Shown piece by piece: positions 5,554-14,875 of a DNA stretch of 22,747 nucleotides. The notes beneath the pieces were generated by a model. It did not search any database. It was not told the DNA's origin and saw only the letters and a program-made list of their open reading frames with translations. A program made the position numbers and the translations under genes. Origin of the DNA: Firm-04 sp045591925 (lineage in GTDB: Bacteria; Bacillota; Clostridia; Oscillospirales; Ruminococcaceae); NCBI GenBank assembly GCA_045591925.1, contig JAZNTW010000081.1:1-22747 (forward strand), given 5' to 3'. Each line of letters starts with the position of its first letter. Positions within the stretch are counted from its first letter, which is position 1.

Positions 5554-6744
5554 ATGCTATCTCTTGACAAGGTTTTTTCTGCACAGGCGGTGCTCAAAAA
5601 CATTATCCGCGAAACAAAACTCGTTCGAGCTTACGGCGTTGCTCCCGATTGTGAGCTGTTCCTGAAGCCGGAAAATCTTCAAATCACAGGCTCATTTAAG
5701 GTGAGAGGCTCGGCATACAAAATTGCAATGCTGACCGATGAAGAAAAAGAAAAAGGCGTCATCGCCTGCTCTGCCGGAAATCATGCGCAGGGCGTTGCGC
5801 TTGCCGCAACCAAAAATGGAATCAAATCGCTGATTTGTCTCCCCGATACTGCGCCGATCTCCAAGGTGGAAGCGACAAAAGGCTTTGGTGCGGATGTATG
5901 CTTGATAGAGGGCTGCTATGACGACGCCTACAAGAAAGCCTTGGAGCTTCGCGATGAAAAGGGCTACACCTTTGTGCATCCCTTTGATGACGAAAACGTG
6001 ATTGCCGGTCAGGGCACCATTGCACTGGAGGTGCTCAATGAGCTGGATGATATTGACGCGATCGTTGTACCGGTCGGCGGCGGCGGACTGATTTCCGGTA
6101 TCGCTTACACGGTAAAGCAAATCCGACCGTCCGTCAAGGTCTACGGTGTTCAGGTCAAGGGCGCAGCCAGTATGTATAACTCGGTTCATGACGGCAAAAT
6201 CGAAACGCTCCCCTCTGTCCAGACCATCGCGGACGGCATTGCCGTAAAACAGCCCGGTGAAAACACCTTCCGGCTCGTCAGCGAATATGTGGATGAAATT
6301 GCACTGGTGAGCGACGATGAGGTTGCAAGCGCAATCCTTACGCTGATTGAAAAGCAGAAGATGATCGCAGAGGGTGCCGGCGCTGCCGCAGTCGCAGCCG
6401 TCATGTTCGATAAATTCAAGCTAAAGGGCAAACGCGTTGTCAGCATCGTATCGGGCGGCAATATTGATGTGACTTCGCTCTCCCGCGTGATCGACCGCGG
6501 ACTTCTGAATTCCGGCAGATCGTCAAGCCTGTTGATCGAGCTGATCGATAAGCCCGGACAGCTGAAGCATATTTCCCGTATCATAGCCGATTGCGGCGGA
6601 AATGTAACCGGCGTCCATTACGAAAAGGGAAACACCGAAAGCGTTCATGGATGCTATCTGCGCATCGAAATGGAAACCAGAGACTTTGAACACGTAAATT
6701 TAATTACGCAGTCCTTGCGTAACGAAGGCTTTAAAATCGTATAA
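5554..6744 (+). CDS. ilvA: Threonine ammonia-lyase (threonine dehydratase)
   Basis: This cytosolic PLP enzyme deaminates threonine to 2-oxobutyrate, the first committed step to isoleucine. It has 396 residues. The PLP lysine is K49 in GSFKVRGS, SAGNHAQG lies near residues 73-80, the phosphate-binding GGGG is at 175-178, and a single C-terminal ACT domain begins near 325 (SSLLIELIDKPGQLKHI). The one-ACT, roughly 400-residue layout is the shorter IlvA/TdcB-like form rather than the 514-residue E. coli IlvA. Its position first behind the branched-chain T-box argues for the biosynthetic role. ATG 5554 is preferred: it is 8 bases after AAAGGTGG, while the in-frame GTG 5542 lies inside that ribosome site. 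It ends one base into the next open frame. Confidence 0.95.
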   Translation: MLSLDKVFSAQAVLKNIIRETKLVRAYGVAPDCELFLKPENLQITGSFKVRGSAYKIAMLTDEEKEKGVIACSAGNHAQGVALAATKNGIKSLICLPDTAPISKVEATKGFGADVCLIEGCYDDAYKKALELRDEKGYTFVHPFDDENVIAGQGTIALEVLNELDDIDAIVVPVGGGGLISGIAYTVKQIRPSVKVYGVQVKGAASMYNSVHDGKIETLPSVQTIADGIAVKQPGENTFRLVSEYVDEIALVSDDEVASAILTLIEKQKMIAEGAGAAAVAAVMFDKFKLKGKRVVSIVSGGNIDVTSLSRVIDRGLLNSGRSSSLLIELIDKPGQLKHISRIIADCGGNVTGVHYEKGNTESVHGCYLRIEMETRDFEHVNLITQSLRNEGFKIV

Positions 6745-6764
6745 TGATAAAAGGAGTGGATACT

Positions 6765-7142
6765 ATGAGCAACAAAGTACACACAAACAACGCACCGGCG
6801 GCAATCGGCCCTTACTCGCAGGCAATCGTTACGGGCAATCTCATTTTCACCTCCGGTCAAATCCCTCTGAACCCCGAAACCGGTCTGCTGGAGGGTGACA
6901 ACATCACCGAACAAACACATCGAGTCTGCAAGAATCTGGAAGCGGTACTGACTGCCGCAGGCGGCTCGCTGCAAAGCGCAGTAAAGACCGTATGTTTTCT
7001 TGCCGATATGGCGGATTTTTCTGCGTTCAACGAAGTATATGCGCAATATTTTACCGAGAAGCCTGCACGCTCCTGTGTGGCGGTCAAAACGCTTCCAAAG
7101 GGTGCGCTTGTAGAGGTAGAGGTCGTAGCAGAAAAGGAGTAA
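6765..7142 (+). CDS. ridA: RidA-family 2-iminobutanoate/2-iminopropanoate deaminase
   Basis: This is a 125-residue YjgF/YER057c/UK114-family protein. RidA hydrolyses the reactive enamine/imine intermediates released by PLP dehydratases such as IlvA, so its place directly behind ilvA is functionally coherent. Visible family features are APAAIGPYSQAI near the N-terminus, FTSGQIPLNPETG, and RSCVAVKTLPKGALVEVE with the substrate-binding Arg in KPARSCVAV. The start ATG 6765 is 8 bases after AAGGAG (6751-6756). An in-frame ATG at 6744 overlaps the ilvA stop but has no comparable ribosome site. Homotrimeric and cytosolic in characterised relatives. Confidence 0.93.
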   Translation: MSNKVHTNNAPAAIGPYSQAIVTGNLIFTSGQIPLNPETGLLEGDNITEQTHRVCKNLEAVLTAAGGSLQSAVKTVCFLADMADFSAFNEVYAQYFTEKPARSCVAVKTLPKGALVEVEVVAEKE

Positions 7143-7148
7143 TATATT

Positions 7149-8819
7149 ATGATGGATGCAAGCAAATATCAGGTGGGATATTTTCCCGTAGATAAAAAGT
7201 ATAATCAATGGGTAGAGAAAGATCACGTAGAAAAGCCGCCCGTATGGTGCTCGGTCGATATGCGTGACGGCAACCAGAGCCTTGTGATTCCGATGAGCCT
7301 GGAAGAAAAGCTGGAATATTACAAGGTGCTGCTCGAAGTCGGATTCAAAGAAATTGAAGTTGGCTTCCCTGCCGCAAGTGAAACCGAATATGAGTTTTTG
7401 AGAACGCTTATCGAGAACAATATGATTCCCGATGACGTCACAGTGCAGGTTCTGACGCAATGCCGCGAACATATTATCCGGAAAACCTTTGATGCCTGCA
7501 AGGGTGCGCCGAGCGCGATTATTCACTTCTATAATTCCGTATCGGTGGCACAGCGAGAGCAGGTATTCAAAAAGAGCAAGGAAGAAATCAAGCAAATTGC
7601 CGTAGACGGTGCAAAGCTCGTCAAGCAGCTCGCAAGCGAATACGAGGGCAATTTCCGCTTTGAATATTCCCCCGAATCGTTCACCGGAACCGAGCCGGAA
7701 TATGCGCTGGAGGTCTGCAATGCGGTGCTGGACGTATTGGAGCCAAGCGCCGAGAACAATGTCATCATCAATCTGCCTGTCACAGTGGAAATGAGCCTGC
7801 CGCACGTTTACGCTTCACAAGTGGAATACATGAGCAAAAATCTGAAATATCGTGAGTTTGTCACGCTTTCTCTGCATCCGCATAACGACAGAGGCACCGG
7901 TGTTGCCGATACCGAGCTTGCCCTGCTGGCAGGCGCCGACAGAGTCGAGGGTACGCTGTTTGGAAATGGCGAACGAACCGGAAATGTCGATATCATCACC
8001 CTTGCAATGAATCTGTACTCCCACGGCGTAGACCCCAAGCTCGATTTTTCCAATATGAATCGGCTGGTGGAAATTTACGAAAGATGTACGCGTATGCACG
8101 TTTACGAACGCTCTCCCTATGCAGGCGCACTGGTATTCGCAGCCTTTTCGGGCAGCCATCAGGACGCGATTGCAAAGGGTATGACATTCAGAGCAAAGCA
8201 TCAGCTGCATCAATGGAATGTCCCGTATATTCCGATTGACCCGAAAGATATCGGCAGAACCTATGACGCGGATGTCATCCGTGTAAACTCGCAAAGCGGC
8301 AAGGGCGGTATCTGCTATCTGCTGGAGCAGAGCTACGGCTTCAATCTGCCTTCCAAGATGCGCGAGCACTTCAGCTATTTCTGCAAAAATGTCTCCGACC
8401 ACGAGCATAAGGAGCTGAAGCCCGATGAGGTATACCGGCTCTTCTCCGAAAATTATCTGAATATGCCATGTGAAATCACGGTTTCCGATTTTGATTTTGC
8501 AAGAGAAAATGAAACCGTCAGCGTAACCGTCACGTTCGTAAGAGACAACGTGGAAACCGTCGTAGATGCGGATGGAAACGGTTTCCTCAGTGCGGTAAAC
8601 AATGCGCTGCTTGCATTCACCGGCGAGGAATATACGCTTCAGGTTTACACACAGCACAGTATGCAGGGCGATGGTTCCCGAAGCGTTGCGGCATCCTACA
8701 TCGGTCTGGAGCGTGCTGACGGCAAAATGTTCTGGGGTACCGGCACCGATACCGACGTTATGAAAGCAAATATCAATGCACTGCTCAGTGCATTCCACAA
8801 TCTGATGAAAGGAGCATAA
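7149..8819 (+). CDS. leuA: 2-isopropylmalate synthase
   Basis: The enzyme condenses acetyl-CoA with 2-oxoisovalerate, the first step of leucine synthesis. At 556 residues it is the longer yeast/actinobacterial-type LeuA. The DRE-TIM barrel motif SVDMRDGNQ carries R39-D40, the metal-binding H243-P-H245-N-D is present, and GNGERTGNVDI follows. The last 130 or so residues form the regulatory dimer domain, the usual site of leucine feedback inhibition (VTVTFVRDNVETVVDADGNG). ATG 7149 is 9 bases after AAGGAG (7134-7139); ATG 7152 is an alternative. The gap from ridA is 6 bases. Confidence 0.95.
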   Translation: MMDASKYQVGYFPVDKKYNQWVEKDHVEKPPVWCSVDMRDGNQSLVIPMSLEEKLEYYKVLLEVGFKEIEVGFPAASETEYEFLRTLIENNMIPDDVTVQVLTQCREHIIRKTFDACKGAPSAIIHFYNSVSVAQREQVFKKSKEEIKQIAVDGAKLVKQLASEYEGNFRFEYSPESFTGTEPEYALEVCNAVLDVLEPSAENNVIINLPVTVEMSLPHVYASQVEYMSKNLKYREFVTLSLHPHNDRGTGVADTELALLAGADRVEGTLFGNGERTGNVDIITLAMNLYSHGVDPKLDFSNMNRLVEIYERCTRMHVYERSPYAGALVFAAFSGSHQDAIAKGMTFRAKHQLHQWNVPYIPIDPKDIGRTYDADVIRVNSQSGKGGICYLLEQSYGFNLPSKMREHFSYFCKNVSDHEHKELKPDEVYRLFSENYLNMPCEITVSDFDFARENETVSVTVTFVRDNVETVVDADGNGFLSAVNNALLAFTGEEYTLQVYTQHSMQGDGSRSVAASYIGLERADGKMFWGTGTDTDVMKANINALLSAFHNLMKGA

Positions 8820-8823
8820 AACC

Positions 8824-10089
8824 ATGGGAATGACAATGACACAGAAAATTCTTGCCGCACACGCAGGGCTTGACCATGTGGCGGCAGGTCAGCTGATCAA
8901 TGCAAAGCTCGACATCGTGCTCGGCAACGACATTACCACGCCCGTTGCCGTCAATGAATTTCAAAAAGCAGGCTTTGACAAGGTTTTCGATAAGGACAAA
9001 GTTGCGATTGTACTGGACCACTTTGTGCCAAATAAGGACATTAAAGCTGCCGAGCAATCAAAAACCTGCCGCGAATTTGCCTGCACCCACTGCGTCAGTC
9101 ATTTTTATGATGTCGGCAAAATGGGCATTGAACACGCGCTGCTTCCCGAACAGGGCGTCGTCACTGCCGGTGACTGCATCATCGGCGCGGACAGTCATAC
9201 CTGCACATATGGCGCACTCGGTGCATTCTCCACCGGCGTTGGCTCGACCGATATGGCAGCCGGCATGGCAACCGGTATGGCTTGGTTCAAGGTTCCCTCT
9301 GCAATCAAATTTCATCTGACCGGCAAATTGCCCTCAAATTGCAGCGGCAAGGACGTCATCCTCACAATCATCGGAAAAATCGGCGTAGATGGTGCGCTGT
9401 ATAAGAGTATGGAGTTCGTGGGCGATGGCATTGCAGCGCTTTCAATGGATGACAGACTTTGCATCTGTAACATGGCGATCGAAGCCGGCGCGAAAAACGG
9501 CATATTCCCTGTCGATGAAACCACCATGGAATATATGAAGGGCAGATGCGAACGAGCGCCCCGCATTTTTGAGGCAGACAGTGACGCTGTATACGATGAC
9601 GTCATTGAAATCAATTTGTCGGAGATTCAGCCCACGGTTGCCTGTCCGCACCTTCCCGAAAATACGCATCCGGCAAGCGAGCTTTCGGATATTAAGGTCG
9701 ATCAGGTTGTCATCGGCAGCTGCACAAACGGCCGTATGGAGGATATGGAAACGGCGTATCGGGTATTGAACGGCAAAAAGGTAGCCGATGGTGTTCGCTG
9801 TATCATTATCCCCGCAACCATGCAGATTTATCGTGAATGTATCGAAAAGGGCTATGTCACAGCCTTCATTGACGCAGGCGCAGTTGTTTCCACGCCGACC
9901 TGCGGCCCATGCCTTGGCGGATACATGGGAATCCTCGCCGCAGGTGAAAAATGTATCGCAACCACAAACAGAAACTTTGTTGGAAGAATGGGACACGTTG
10001 ACAGCGAGGTGTATCTTGCAAGTCCGCATACCGCTGCCGCAAGTGCCATCACAGGCTATATCACCGCATATCAGGAGGTGCAAGCATGA
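8824..10089 (+). CDS. leuC: 3-isopropylmalate dehydratase, large subunit
   Basis: This is the aconitase-superfamily subunit that with LeuD isomerises 2-isopropylmalate to 3-isopropylmalate. At 421 residues it is of the shorter archaeal/clostridial LeuC (HacA-like) type. The three [4Fe-4S] ligands are C300 (VIGSCTNGR), C360 and C363 (TCGPCLGG). GADSHTCTYGALGAFSTGVG, near residues 121-140, is the substrate-binding signature. ATG 8824 is 9 bases after AAAGGAG (8808-8814); in-frame ATGs at 8830 and 8836 are further away. Its stop overlaps the leuD start by 4 bases, so the two subunits are translationally coupled. Confidence 0.95.
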   Translation: MGMTMTQKILAAHAGLDHVAAGQLINAKLDIVLGNDITTPVAVNEFQKAGFDKVFDKDKVAIVLDHFVPNKDIKAAEQSKTCREFACTHCVSHFYDVGKMGIEHALLPEQGVVTAGDCIIGADSHTCTYGALGAFSTGVGSTDMAAGMATGMAWFKVPSAIKFHLTGKLPSNCSGKDVILTIIGKIGVDGALYKSMEFVGDGIAALSMDDRLCICNMAIEAGAKNGIFPVDETTMEYMKGRCERAPRIFEADSDAVYDDVIEINLSEIQPTVACPHLPENTHPASELSDIKVDQVVIGSCTNGRMEDMETAYRVLNGKKVADGVRCIIIPATMQIYRECIEKGYVTAFIDAGAVVSTPTCGPCLGGYMGILAAGEKCIATTNRNFVGRMGHVDSEVYLASPHTAAASAITGYITAYQEVQA

Positions 10090-10583
10090 ATACGCAAGGT
10101 AAGGTTTTCAAATATCCCGATAACGTGGACACCGATGTCATTATCCCTGCCCGTTATCTGAATACACCCGACGCAAAGGAACTGAGCAAGCACTGCATGG
10201 AGGATATCGACACTGCGTTTGTCACGAACGTAAAGCCCGGTGACGTCATGGTTGCAGGCTGGAATTTCGGCTGCGGTTCTTCCCGTGAGCACGCACCGCT
10301 TGTCATCAAAACCTGCGGAACAGGCTGCGTAATCGCAAAGAGCTTTGCAAGAATTTTTTATCGCAATGCCATCAATATCGGTCTTCCGATTCTCGAATGC
10401 GAGCAGGCGGCAGAGGAAATTTCCGCAAACGATGAGGTTTCGGTTGATTTTGATACGGGCGTGATCACCGATCTCACAACCGGAAAAACCTATCAGGCAC
10501 AGCCGTTTCCGGAATTTATCCAGAATATCATTCAATGCGGCGGACTCTTAAAGTCCTTGAAAGAAGGCGAACACCATGACTAA
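10086..10583 (+). CDS. leuD: 3-isopropylmalate dehydratase, small subunit
   Basis: This is the 165-residue swivelling-domain partner of LeuC. It carries DNVDTDVIIPARYLN near the N-terminus, GWNFGCGSSREHAP (residues about 58-71, the substrate-binding loop with SREHA) and AKSFARIFYRNAINIGLP. The length matches the compact archaeal-type LeuD that pairs with 420-residue LeuC proteins. AGGAGG (10073-10078) lies 7 bases upstream, inside the end of leuC. It overlaps leuB by 8 bases. Confidence 0.95.
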   Translation: MNTQGKVFKYPDNVDTDVIIPARYLNTPDAKELSKHCMEDIDTAFVTNVKPGDVMVAGWNFGCGSSREHAPLVIKTCGTGCVIAKSFARIFYRNAINIGLPILECEQAAEEISANDEVSVDFDTGVITDLTTGKTYQAQPFPEFIQNIIQCGGLLKSLKEGEHHD

Positions 10584-11643
10584 AAATATTGCGGTAATCA
10601 GAGGCGACGGCATCGGGCCGGAAATCGTAAATGAAGCAATCAAGGTGCTGCAAAGAATCGCTGCACTGTACGGACATCAGTTCACCTATACCGATGTCGA
10701 TATGGGCGGATGTGCCATTGACAAGTACGGCGATCCGCTGCCGGAGCATGAGCTTCAGAAATGTCTTGCTTCCGACAGCGTGCTTCTGGGTGCTGTCGGC
10801 GGCAACAAATGGAACGATGTTCCCGGAAATATGCGTCCGGAAAAGGGTCTGCTTCGGCTTCGTGCCGGCATGGGTGTTTACGCAAACAACCGTCCTGCAA
10901 AAATTTGGAAGCAGCTTTCCGACGCCTCCCCGCTCAAAAAGGAAATCATTGACCAAGGCATTGATTTTATCATTGTCAGAGAGCTGATCGGCGGCATTTA
11001 CTTCGGTGAACATAAAACCGAGGGCGATACAGCAATCGACGTTCTGACCTACAGCGAATCGGAAATCGAACGCATCGGCAGAATCGGTTTTGAAACTGCG
11101 CGCAAGCGAAATCACAAGCTCTGCTCGGTAGAAAAAAGCAATGTGCTGGATTCCAGCCGCCTTTGGAAAAAGGTCATGCACCGGCTCGCAGCAGAATATC
11201 CCGATGTCGAATTATCCGATATGCTTGTTGACAACTGTGCCATGCAGATCGTAAAAAATCCTGCGCAGTTTGATGTCATTGTGACCGAGAATATGTTCGG
11301 TGATATTTTGTCCGATGAAGCCTCACAGATTACAGGCTCGATCGGCATGATTCCGTCATCGAGTCTCGGTGCAACAACCGTGGGTCTTTATGAACCCATT
11401 CACGGCTCTGCACCCGATATTGCCGGCATGGATCTCGCAAACCCCGTCGGTACGATTCTTTCTGCCGCAATGATGCTTCGCTTCAGCTTTGATATGGAAA
11501 AGGAAGCGGATGCGATTGAAAATGCCGTATCTACGTATCTTGATAATGGCTACCGCACAGGCGATATCATGAGTGACGGCACGAAACGGGTTGGCTGCAA
11601 GGAATGCGGCGACCTGATTGTAAAATATCTTAAAAAGGAATGA
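10576..11643 (+). CDS. leuB: 3-isopropylmalate dehydrogenase
   Basis: This NAD-dependent oxidative decarboxylase converts 3-isopropylmalate to 2-oxoisocaproate. It has 355 residues, the usual length. Recognisable features are RGDGIGPEIVNEAI at the N-terminus, GLLRLRAGMGVYANNRPAK, RELIGGIYFGE, the D..LVDNCAMQIVKNPAQFDVIVTEN region split over two strands, and the cofactor-side EPIHGSAPDIAG. RELTGGIYFG is common in relatives; the Ile for Thr is a minor change. The start lies within the last codons of leuD, with GAAAGAAGG as the ribosome site. Confidence 0.95.
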   Translation: MTKNIAVIRGDGIGPEIVNEAIKVLQRIAALYGHQFTYTDVDMGGCAIDKYGDPLPEHELQKCLASDSVLLGAVGGNKWNDVPGNMRPEKGLLRLRAGMGVYANNRPAKIWKQLSDASPLKKEIIDQGIDFIIVRELIGGIYFGEHKTEGDTAIDVLTYSESEIERIGRIGFETARKRNHKLCSVEKSNVLDSSRLWKKVMHRLAAEYPDVELSDMLVDNCAMQIVKNPAQFDVIVTENMFGDILSDEASQITGSIGMIPSSSLGATTVGLYEPIHGSAPDIAGMDLANPVGTILSAAMMLRFSFDMEKEADAIENAVSTYLDNGYRTGDIMSDGTKRVGCKECGDLIVKYLKKE

Positions 11644-11647
11644 TACG

Positions 11648-13321
11648 ATGCTTCTTTCCGGTTCGGATATCTTGGTTCGGACGCTCATTGAACAGGGAGC
11701 TGACACCGTATTCGGTTATCCAGGTGGACAGATCCTCAATGTCTATGACAGTCTGTATCAATACCAAAATGAAATCAATCATATCTTAACAGCGCACGAA
11801 CAAGGTGCTGCACACGCTGCCGATGGTTATGCCAGAACCACCGGAAAGGTTGGCGTGGTGATCTCCACCTCCGGCCCCGGTGCAACCAATCTGGTAACGG
11901 GCATTGCAACCGCCTATTTGGATTCGATTCCGCTTGTTGCGATCTGCGGAAACGTCCCTACCACGCAAATCGGTATGGATAGCTTTCAGGAAATCGACAT
12001 CACGGGCGTCACGCTCCCGATTACCAAGCATAATTACTTTGTCGGAAATGTCGAGGATCTTGCCGATACCATCCGCGAGGCGTTTCGCCTTGCAAAATCG
12101 GGCAGACCCGGCCCCGTCCTGATCGACGTTCCAAAAGACGTACAGATTGCAAAATGTGAATATACCGAGCAAAAGCCTGTTGAAGCAGACCCACCGAAAG
12201 CCGCAAAGGATATCCGCGTCACCGAGGCGGCAGCGCTGATCAACCAGGCAGAGCGCCCGTTCATCTACTTCGGCGGCGGACTGCTCACTGCAAGTGCACA
12301 GGAAGAAATGCTCGCCATTGCCGAGAAAATAGACGCGCCCATCGGCTGCTCCATGATGGGACTCTCCGGAATCCCCACCGACCATCCGCGGTTCCTCGGA
12401 ATGCAGGGAATGCACGGTCATTTTGCTTCCTCAATGGCGATGCACAAGGCAGACCTGATTCTTTCGCTGGGCGTTCGGTTTAACGACCGCGTAACGGGAA
12501 ATCGTCAGAAATTTGCCACCGGCGCAAAAATCATTCATGTCGATGTAGACGGCTCTGAGCTTTGCAAAACCGTCAATGCGGTCGTGGGACTCAGAGGCGA
12601 TGTCAAGCAAACCCTGCTCGCTTTGCTGCCGCTGCTCAAAACAGCAGCAAAGCCCGATTGGCAGCAGCAGATTGCCGCGCTGAAAGCAGAGGAGGAATCC
12701 TATCTCGACAAGCGTGACGGTCTTACGCCGCGCAATGTAATTTTAACCGTAAACAATTATTTGGGCGATAACACCGCCGTTGCAACCGATGTCGGTCAGC
12801 ATCAGATGTGGACGGCACAAAATATCAGTCTCAAAACGCCGCGCCGTTTTGTATCCAGCGGCGGTCTTGGTACAATGGGCTTTGGTCTGGGTGCGGCAAT
12901 CGGCTGCGCTTTCGGCACAAAGGAGCGCAGCGTCCTGATTACAGGCGACGGCAGCTTCGGTATGTGCTTGAATGAGCTTGCCACTGCCGTGAGCTACAAT
13001 GTTCCGGTCGTGATTTTGATCATGAACAACGGCGTGCTCGGCATGGTGCGCCAATGGCAGACGCTGTTCTACGAAAAGCATTATTCCAACACTGTGTTGA
13101 ATCGCAAAACCGATTTTGCCGCTTTTGCGAAATCATTCGGCGCAGACGGCAAGCGTGTTGAAACCTTAGAAGAATTGAACGCCGCCCTGACGCTTGCGTT
13201 TGAAGCGAATGGTCCCTATGTCATCGACTGCGCCATCGAAAAGGATGAATTTGTGCTGCCGATGCTCCCACCGGGCGGCAGTATGGATGATATCATGGTC
13301 AGATTGGAGGCGAACGCATGA
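11648..13321 (+). CDS. ilvB: Acetolactate synthase, large catalytic subunit
   Basis: This ThDP- and FAD-dependent enzyme makes 2-acetolactate from pyruvate, or 2-aceto-2-hydroxybutyrate when 2-oxobutyrate is used. It has 557 residues. The catalytic Glu is E51 in TAHEQGAAHAADGYAR. The central domain has DVPKDVQ. The ThDP/Mg site GDGSFGM begins at residue 433 and ends with IMNNGVLGMVRQWQ. The C-terminal DEFVLPMLPPGG is typical of anabolic AHAS rather than the fermentative AlsS. AAAAGGAA precedes the start, 4 bases after the leuB stop. It overlaps ilvN by 4 bases (ATGA). Confidence 0.95.
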   Translation: MLLSGSDILVRTLIEQGADTVFGYPGGQILNVYDSLYQYQNEINHILTAHEQGAAHAADGYARTTGKVGVVISTSGPGATNLVTGIATAYLDSIPLVAICGNVPTTQIGMDSFQEIDITGVTLPITKHNYFVGNVEDLADTIREAFRLAKSGRPGPVLIDVPKDVQIAKCEYTEQKPVEADPPKAAKDIRVTEAAALINQAERPFIYFGGGLLTASAQEEMLAIAEKIDAPIGCSMMGLSGIPTDHPRFLGMQGMHGHFASSMAMHKADLILSLGVRFNDRVTGNRQKFATGAKIIHVDVDGSELCKTVNAVVGLRGDVKQTLLALLPLLKTAAKPDWQQQIAALKAEEESYLDKRDGLTPRNVILTVNNYLGDNTAVATDVGQHQMWTAQNISLKTPRRFVSSGGLGTMGFGLGAAIGCAFGTKERSVLITGDGSFGMCLNELATAVSYNVPVVILIMNNGVLGMVRQWQTLFYEKHYSNTVLNRKTDFAAFAKSFGADGKRVETLEELNAALTLAFEANGPYVIDCAIEKDEFVLPMLPPGGSMDDIMVRLEANA

Positions 13322-13824
13322 ACAAATATACCGTTGCGGTGCTTGTGAAAAATCAATTCGGCGTACTGAACCGCGTGACGAGTATGTTCCGGCGCCGCCA
13401 GTTCAATATCAATGCACTATCGGTCAGCGAAACCGAAACGTCCGAGCTTTCCCGTATTACCGTGACATTCGGCGGTGAAAAAGCCGCCAAGGATCAGCTG
13501 ATCAATCAGCTCTACAAGCTGCCGGATGTTTGCTCCATCAAGGAATTCACACCGGATAATTCCATGAGCTGTGAGCTGCTTCTGATTAAAATGAAGAATG
13601 ACGCCGCTACCCGAAGTGAAATTCAAGCCGCGGTATCGGGCTTTGGTGCGGAGACAATGGAATATTCCAAGGACTCCATTGTTCTGCGATATACCGGTGA
13701 AACGCGCAAGGTGGATGATTTCATCGAATTGATGTCGGATTTCACCATCCTCGAAATCTGCCGAAGCGGAAGTCTTTCGCTTGAAAAGGGCAGCTCGACC
13801 ATCAAACACGTGATCAATTATTAA
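13318..13824 (+). CDS. ilvN: Acetolactate synthase, small regulatory subunit
   Basis: This 168-residue subunit activates IlvB and normally confers valine feedback inhibition. An N-terminal ACT domain (residues about 3-75, with VLVKNQFGVLNRVTSMFRRR and FNINALSV) is followed by the C-terminal ALS_ss domain (ELLLIKMKN and FGAETMEYSKDSIVLRYTG). GGAGG at 13306-13310 is 7 bases upstream. The overlap with ilvB suggests coupled 1:1 translation. The symbol ilvH is equally used for this family. Confidence 0.94.
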   Translation: MNKYTVAVLVKNQFGVLNRVTSMFRRRQFNINALSVSETETSELSRITVTFGGEKAAKDQLINQLYKLPDVCSIKEFTPDNSMSCELLLIKMKNDAATRSEIQAAVSGFGAETMEYSKDSIVLRYTGETRKVDDFIELMSDFTILEICRSGSLSLEKGSSTIKHVINY

Positions 13825-13840
13825 GAAAGAGGTAATAACT

Positions 13841-14857
13841 ATGAATCGTATTTTTTATCAGCAGGATTGCGATCTTCAGAAGCTCGCAGGGAAAACAGTC
13901 GCAATCATCGGTTACGGCTCGCAGGGACACGCCCACGCTCTGAATCTGAAAGAAAGCGGCGTTGATGTTGTTGTCGGCCTTTATGTCGGCTCGAAAAGCT
14001 GGGCAAAGGCTGAGGCACAGGGTCTGAAGGTTATGACCGCTGCCGATGCCACAAAGGCTGCCGATGTGATCATGATTTTGATCAATGACGAGAAGCAGGC
14101 TGCGCTTTACAAGGAGAGCATCGAGCCAAATCTCACCGAAGGCAAAACCCTCGCATTCGCACATGGCTTCAACATCCATTTCGGCTGCATCAAGCCGCCG
14201 AAGAATGTCAATGTCATCATGATTGCACCGAAAGGCCCCGGTCATACCGTTCGTTCGGAATATCAGGCAGGCAAGGGCGTTCCGTGCTTGATCGCGGTGG
14301 AACAGGATGCCACGGGTGACGCTTGGGATATCGGTCTTGCTTATGCGCTCGGTATCGGCGGCGCAAGAGCAGGCGTCCTCGAAACCAATTTCCGCACCGA
14401 AACCGAAACCGACCTCTTTGGTGAGCAGGCTGTCCTCTGCGGCGGTGTATGCGCACTGATGCAGGCAGGCTACGAAACCCTCGTCGAGGCAGGATATGAT
14501 CCCCGTAACGCGTACTTTGAGTGCATCCACGAAATGAAGCTCATCGTTGACCTGATCTATCAGAGCGGCTTTGCCGGAATGCGTTATTCCATCTCCAACA
14601 CGGCAGAATACGGCGACTATATCACAGGCCCTAAGATCATCACCGAGGAAACCAAGCAGACCATGAAGAAAATCCTCAAGGATATTCAGGATGGCAGCTT
14701 TGCAAAGGAATTCCTTCTCGATATGTCCTCTGCCGGCGCACAGGTTCACTTCAATGCCATGAGAAAGCTGGCAAGTGAGCATCCGTCCGAAACGGTTGGT
14801 GCCGATATCCGCAAGCTGTATAGCTGGAGCGATGAGGATAAGCTCATCAATAACTGA
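13841..14857 (+). CDS. ilvC: Ketol-acid reductoisomerase (class I)
   Basis: The enzyme isomerises and reduces acetolactate or acetohydroxybutyrate to the dihydroxy-acid. At 338 residues it is the short class I form with one knotted domain. The Rossmann motif is GYGSQGHAHA at residues 24-33, AHGFNIHFG follows, and the metal-binding acidic residues sit in TETDLFGEQAVLCGG and ECIHEMKLI. The cofactor loop reads GLYVGSKSW, with Tyr where NADPH enzymes usually have Arg (GLR), so cofactor preference may differ. GAAAGAGG precedes the start by about 8 bases. Confidence 0.95.
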   Translation: MNRIFYQQDCDLQKLAGKTVAIIGYGSQGHAHALNLKESGVDVVVGLYVGSKSWAKAEAQGLKVMTAADATKAADVIMILINDEKQAALYKESIEPNLTEGKTLAFAHGFNIHFGCIKPPKNVNVIMIAPKGPGHTVRSEYQAGKGVPCLIAVEQDATGDAWDIGLAYALGIGGARAGVLETNFRTETETDLFGEQAVLCGGVCALMQAGYETLVEAGYDPRNAYFECIHEMKLIVDLIYQSGFAGMRYSISNTAEYGDYITGPKIITEETKQTMKKILKDIQDGSFAKEFLLDMSSAGAQVHFNAMRKLASEHPSETVGADIRKLYSWSDEDKLINN

Positions 14858-14875
14858 TACAGAGGGGTTCTCATC

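Noticed and set aside
6654..7805. 383-codon minus-strand frame opposite ilvA, ridA and leuA
   Set aside because: Antisense shadow of three strongly conserved genes; His/Cys/Arg-rich composition and no coherent domains.
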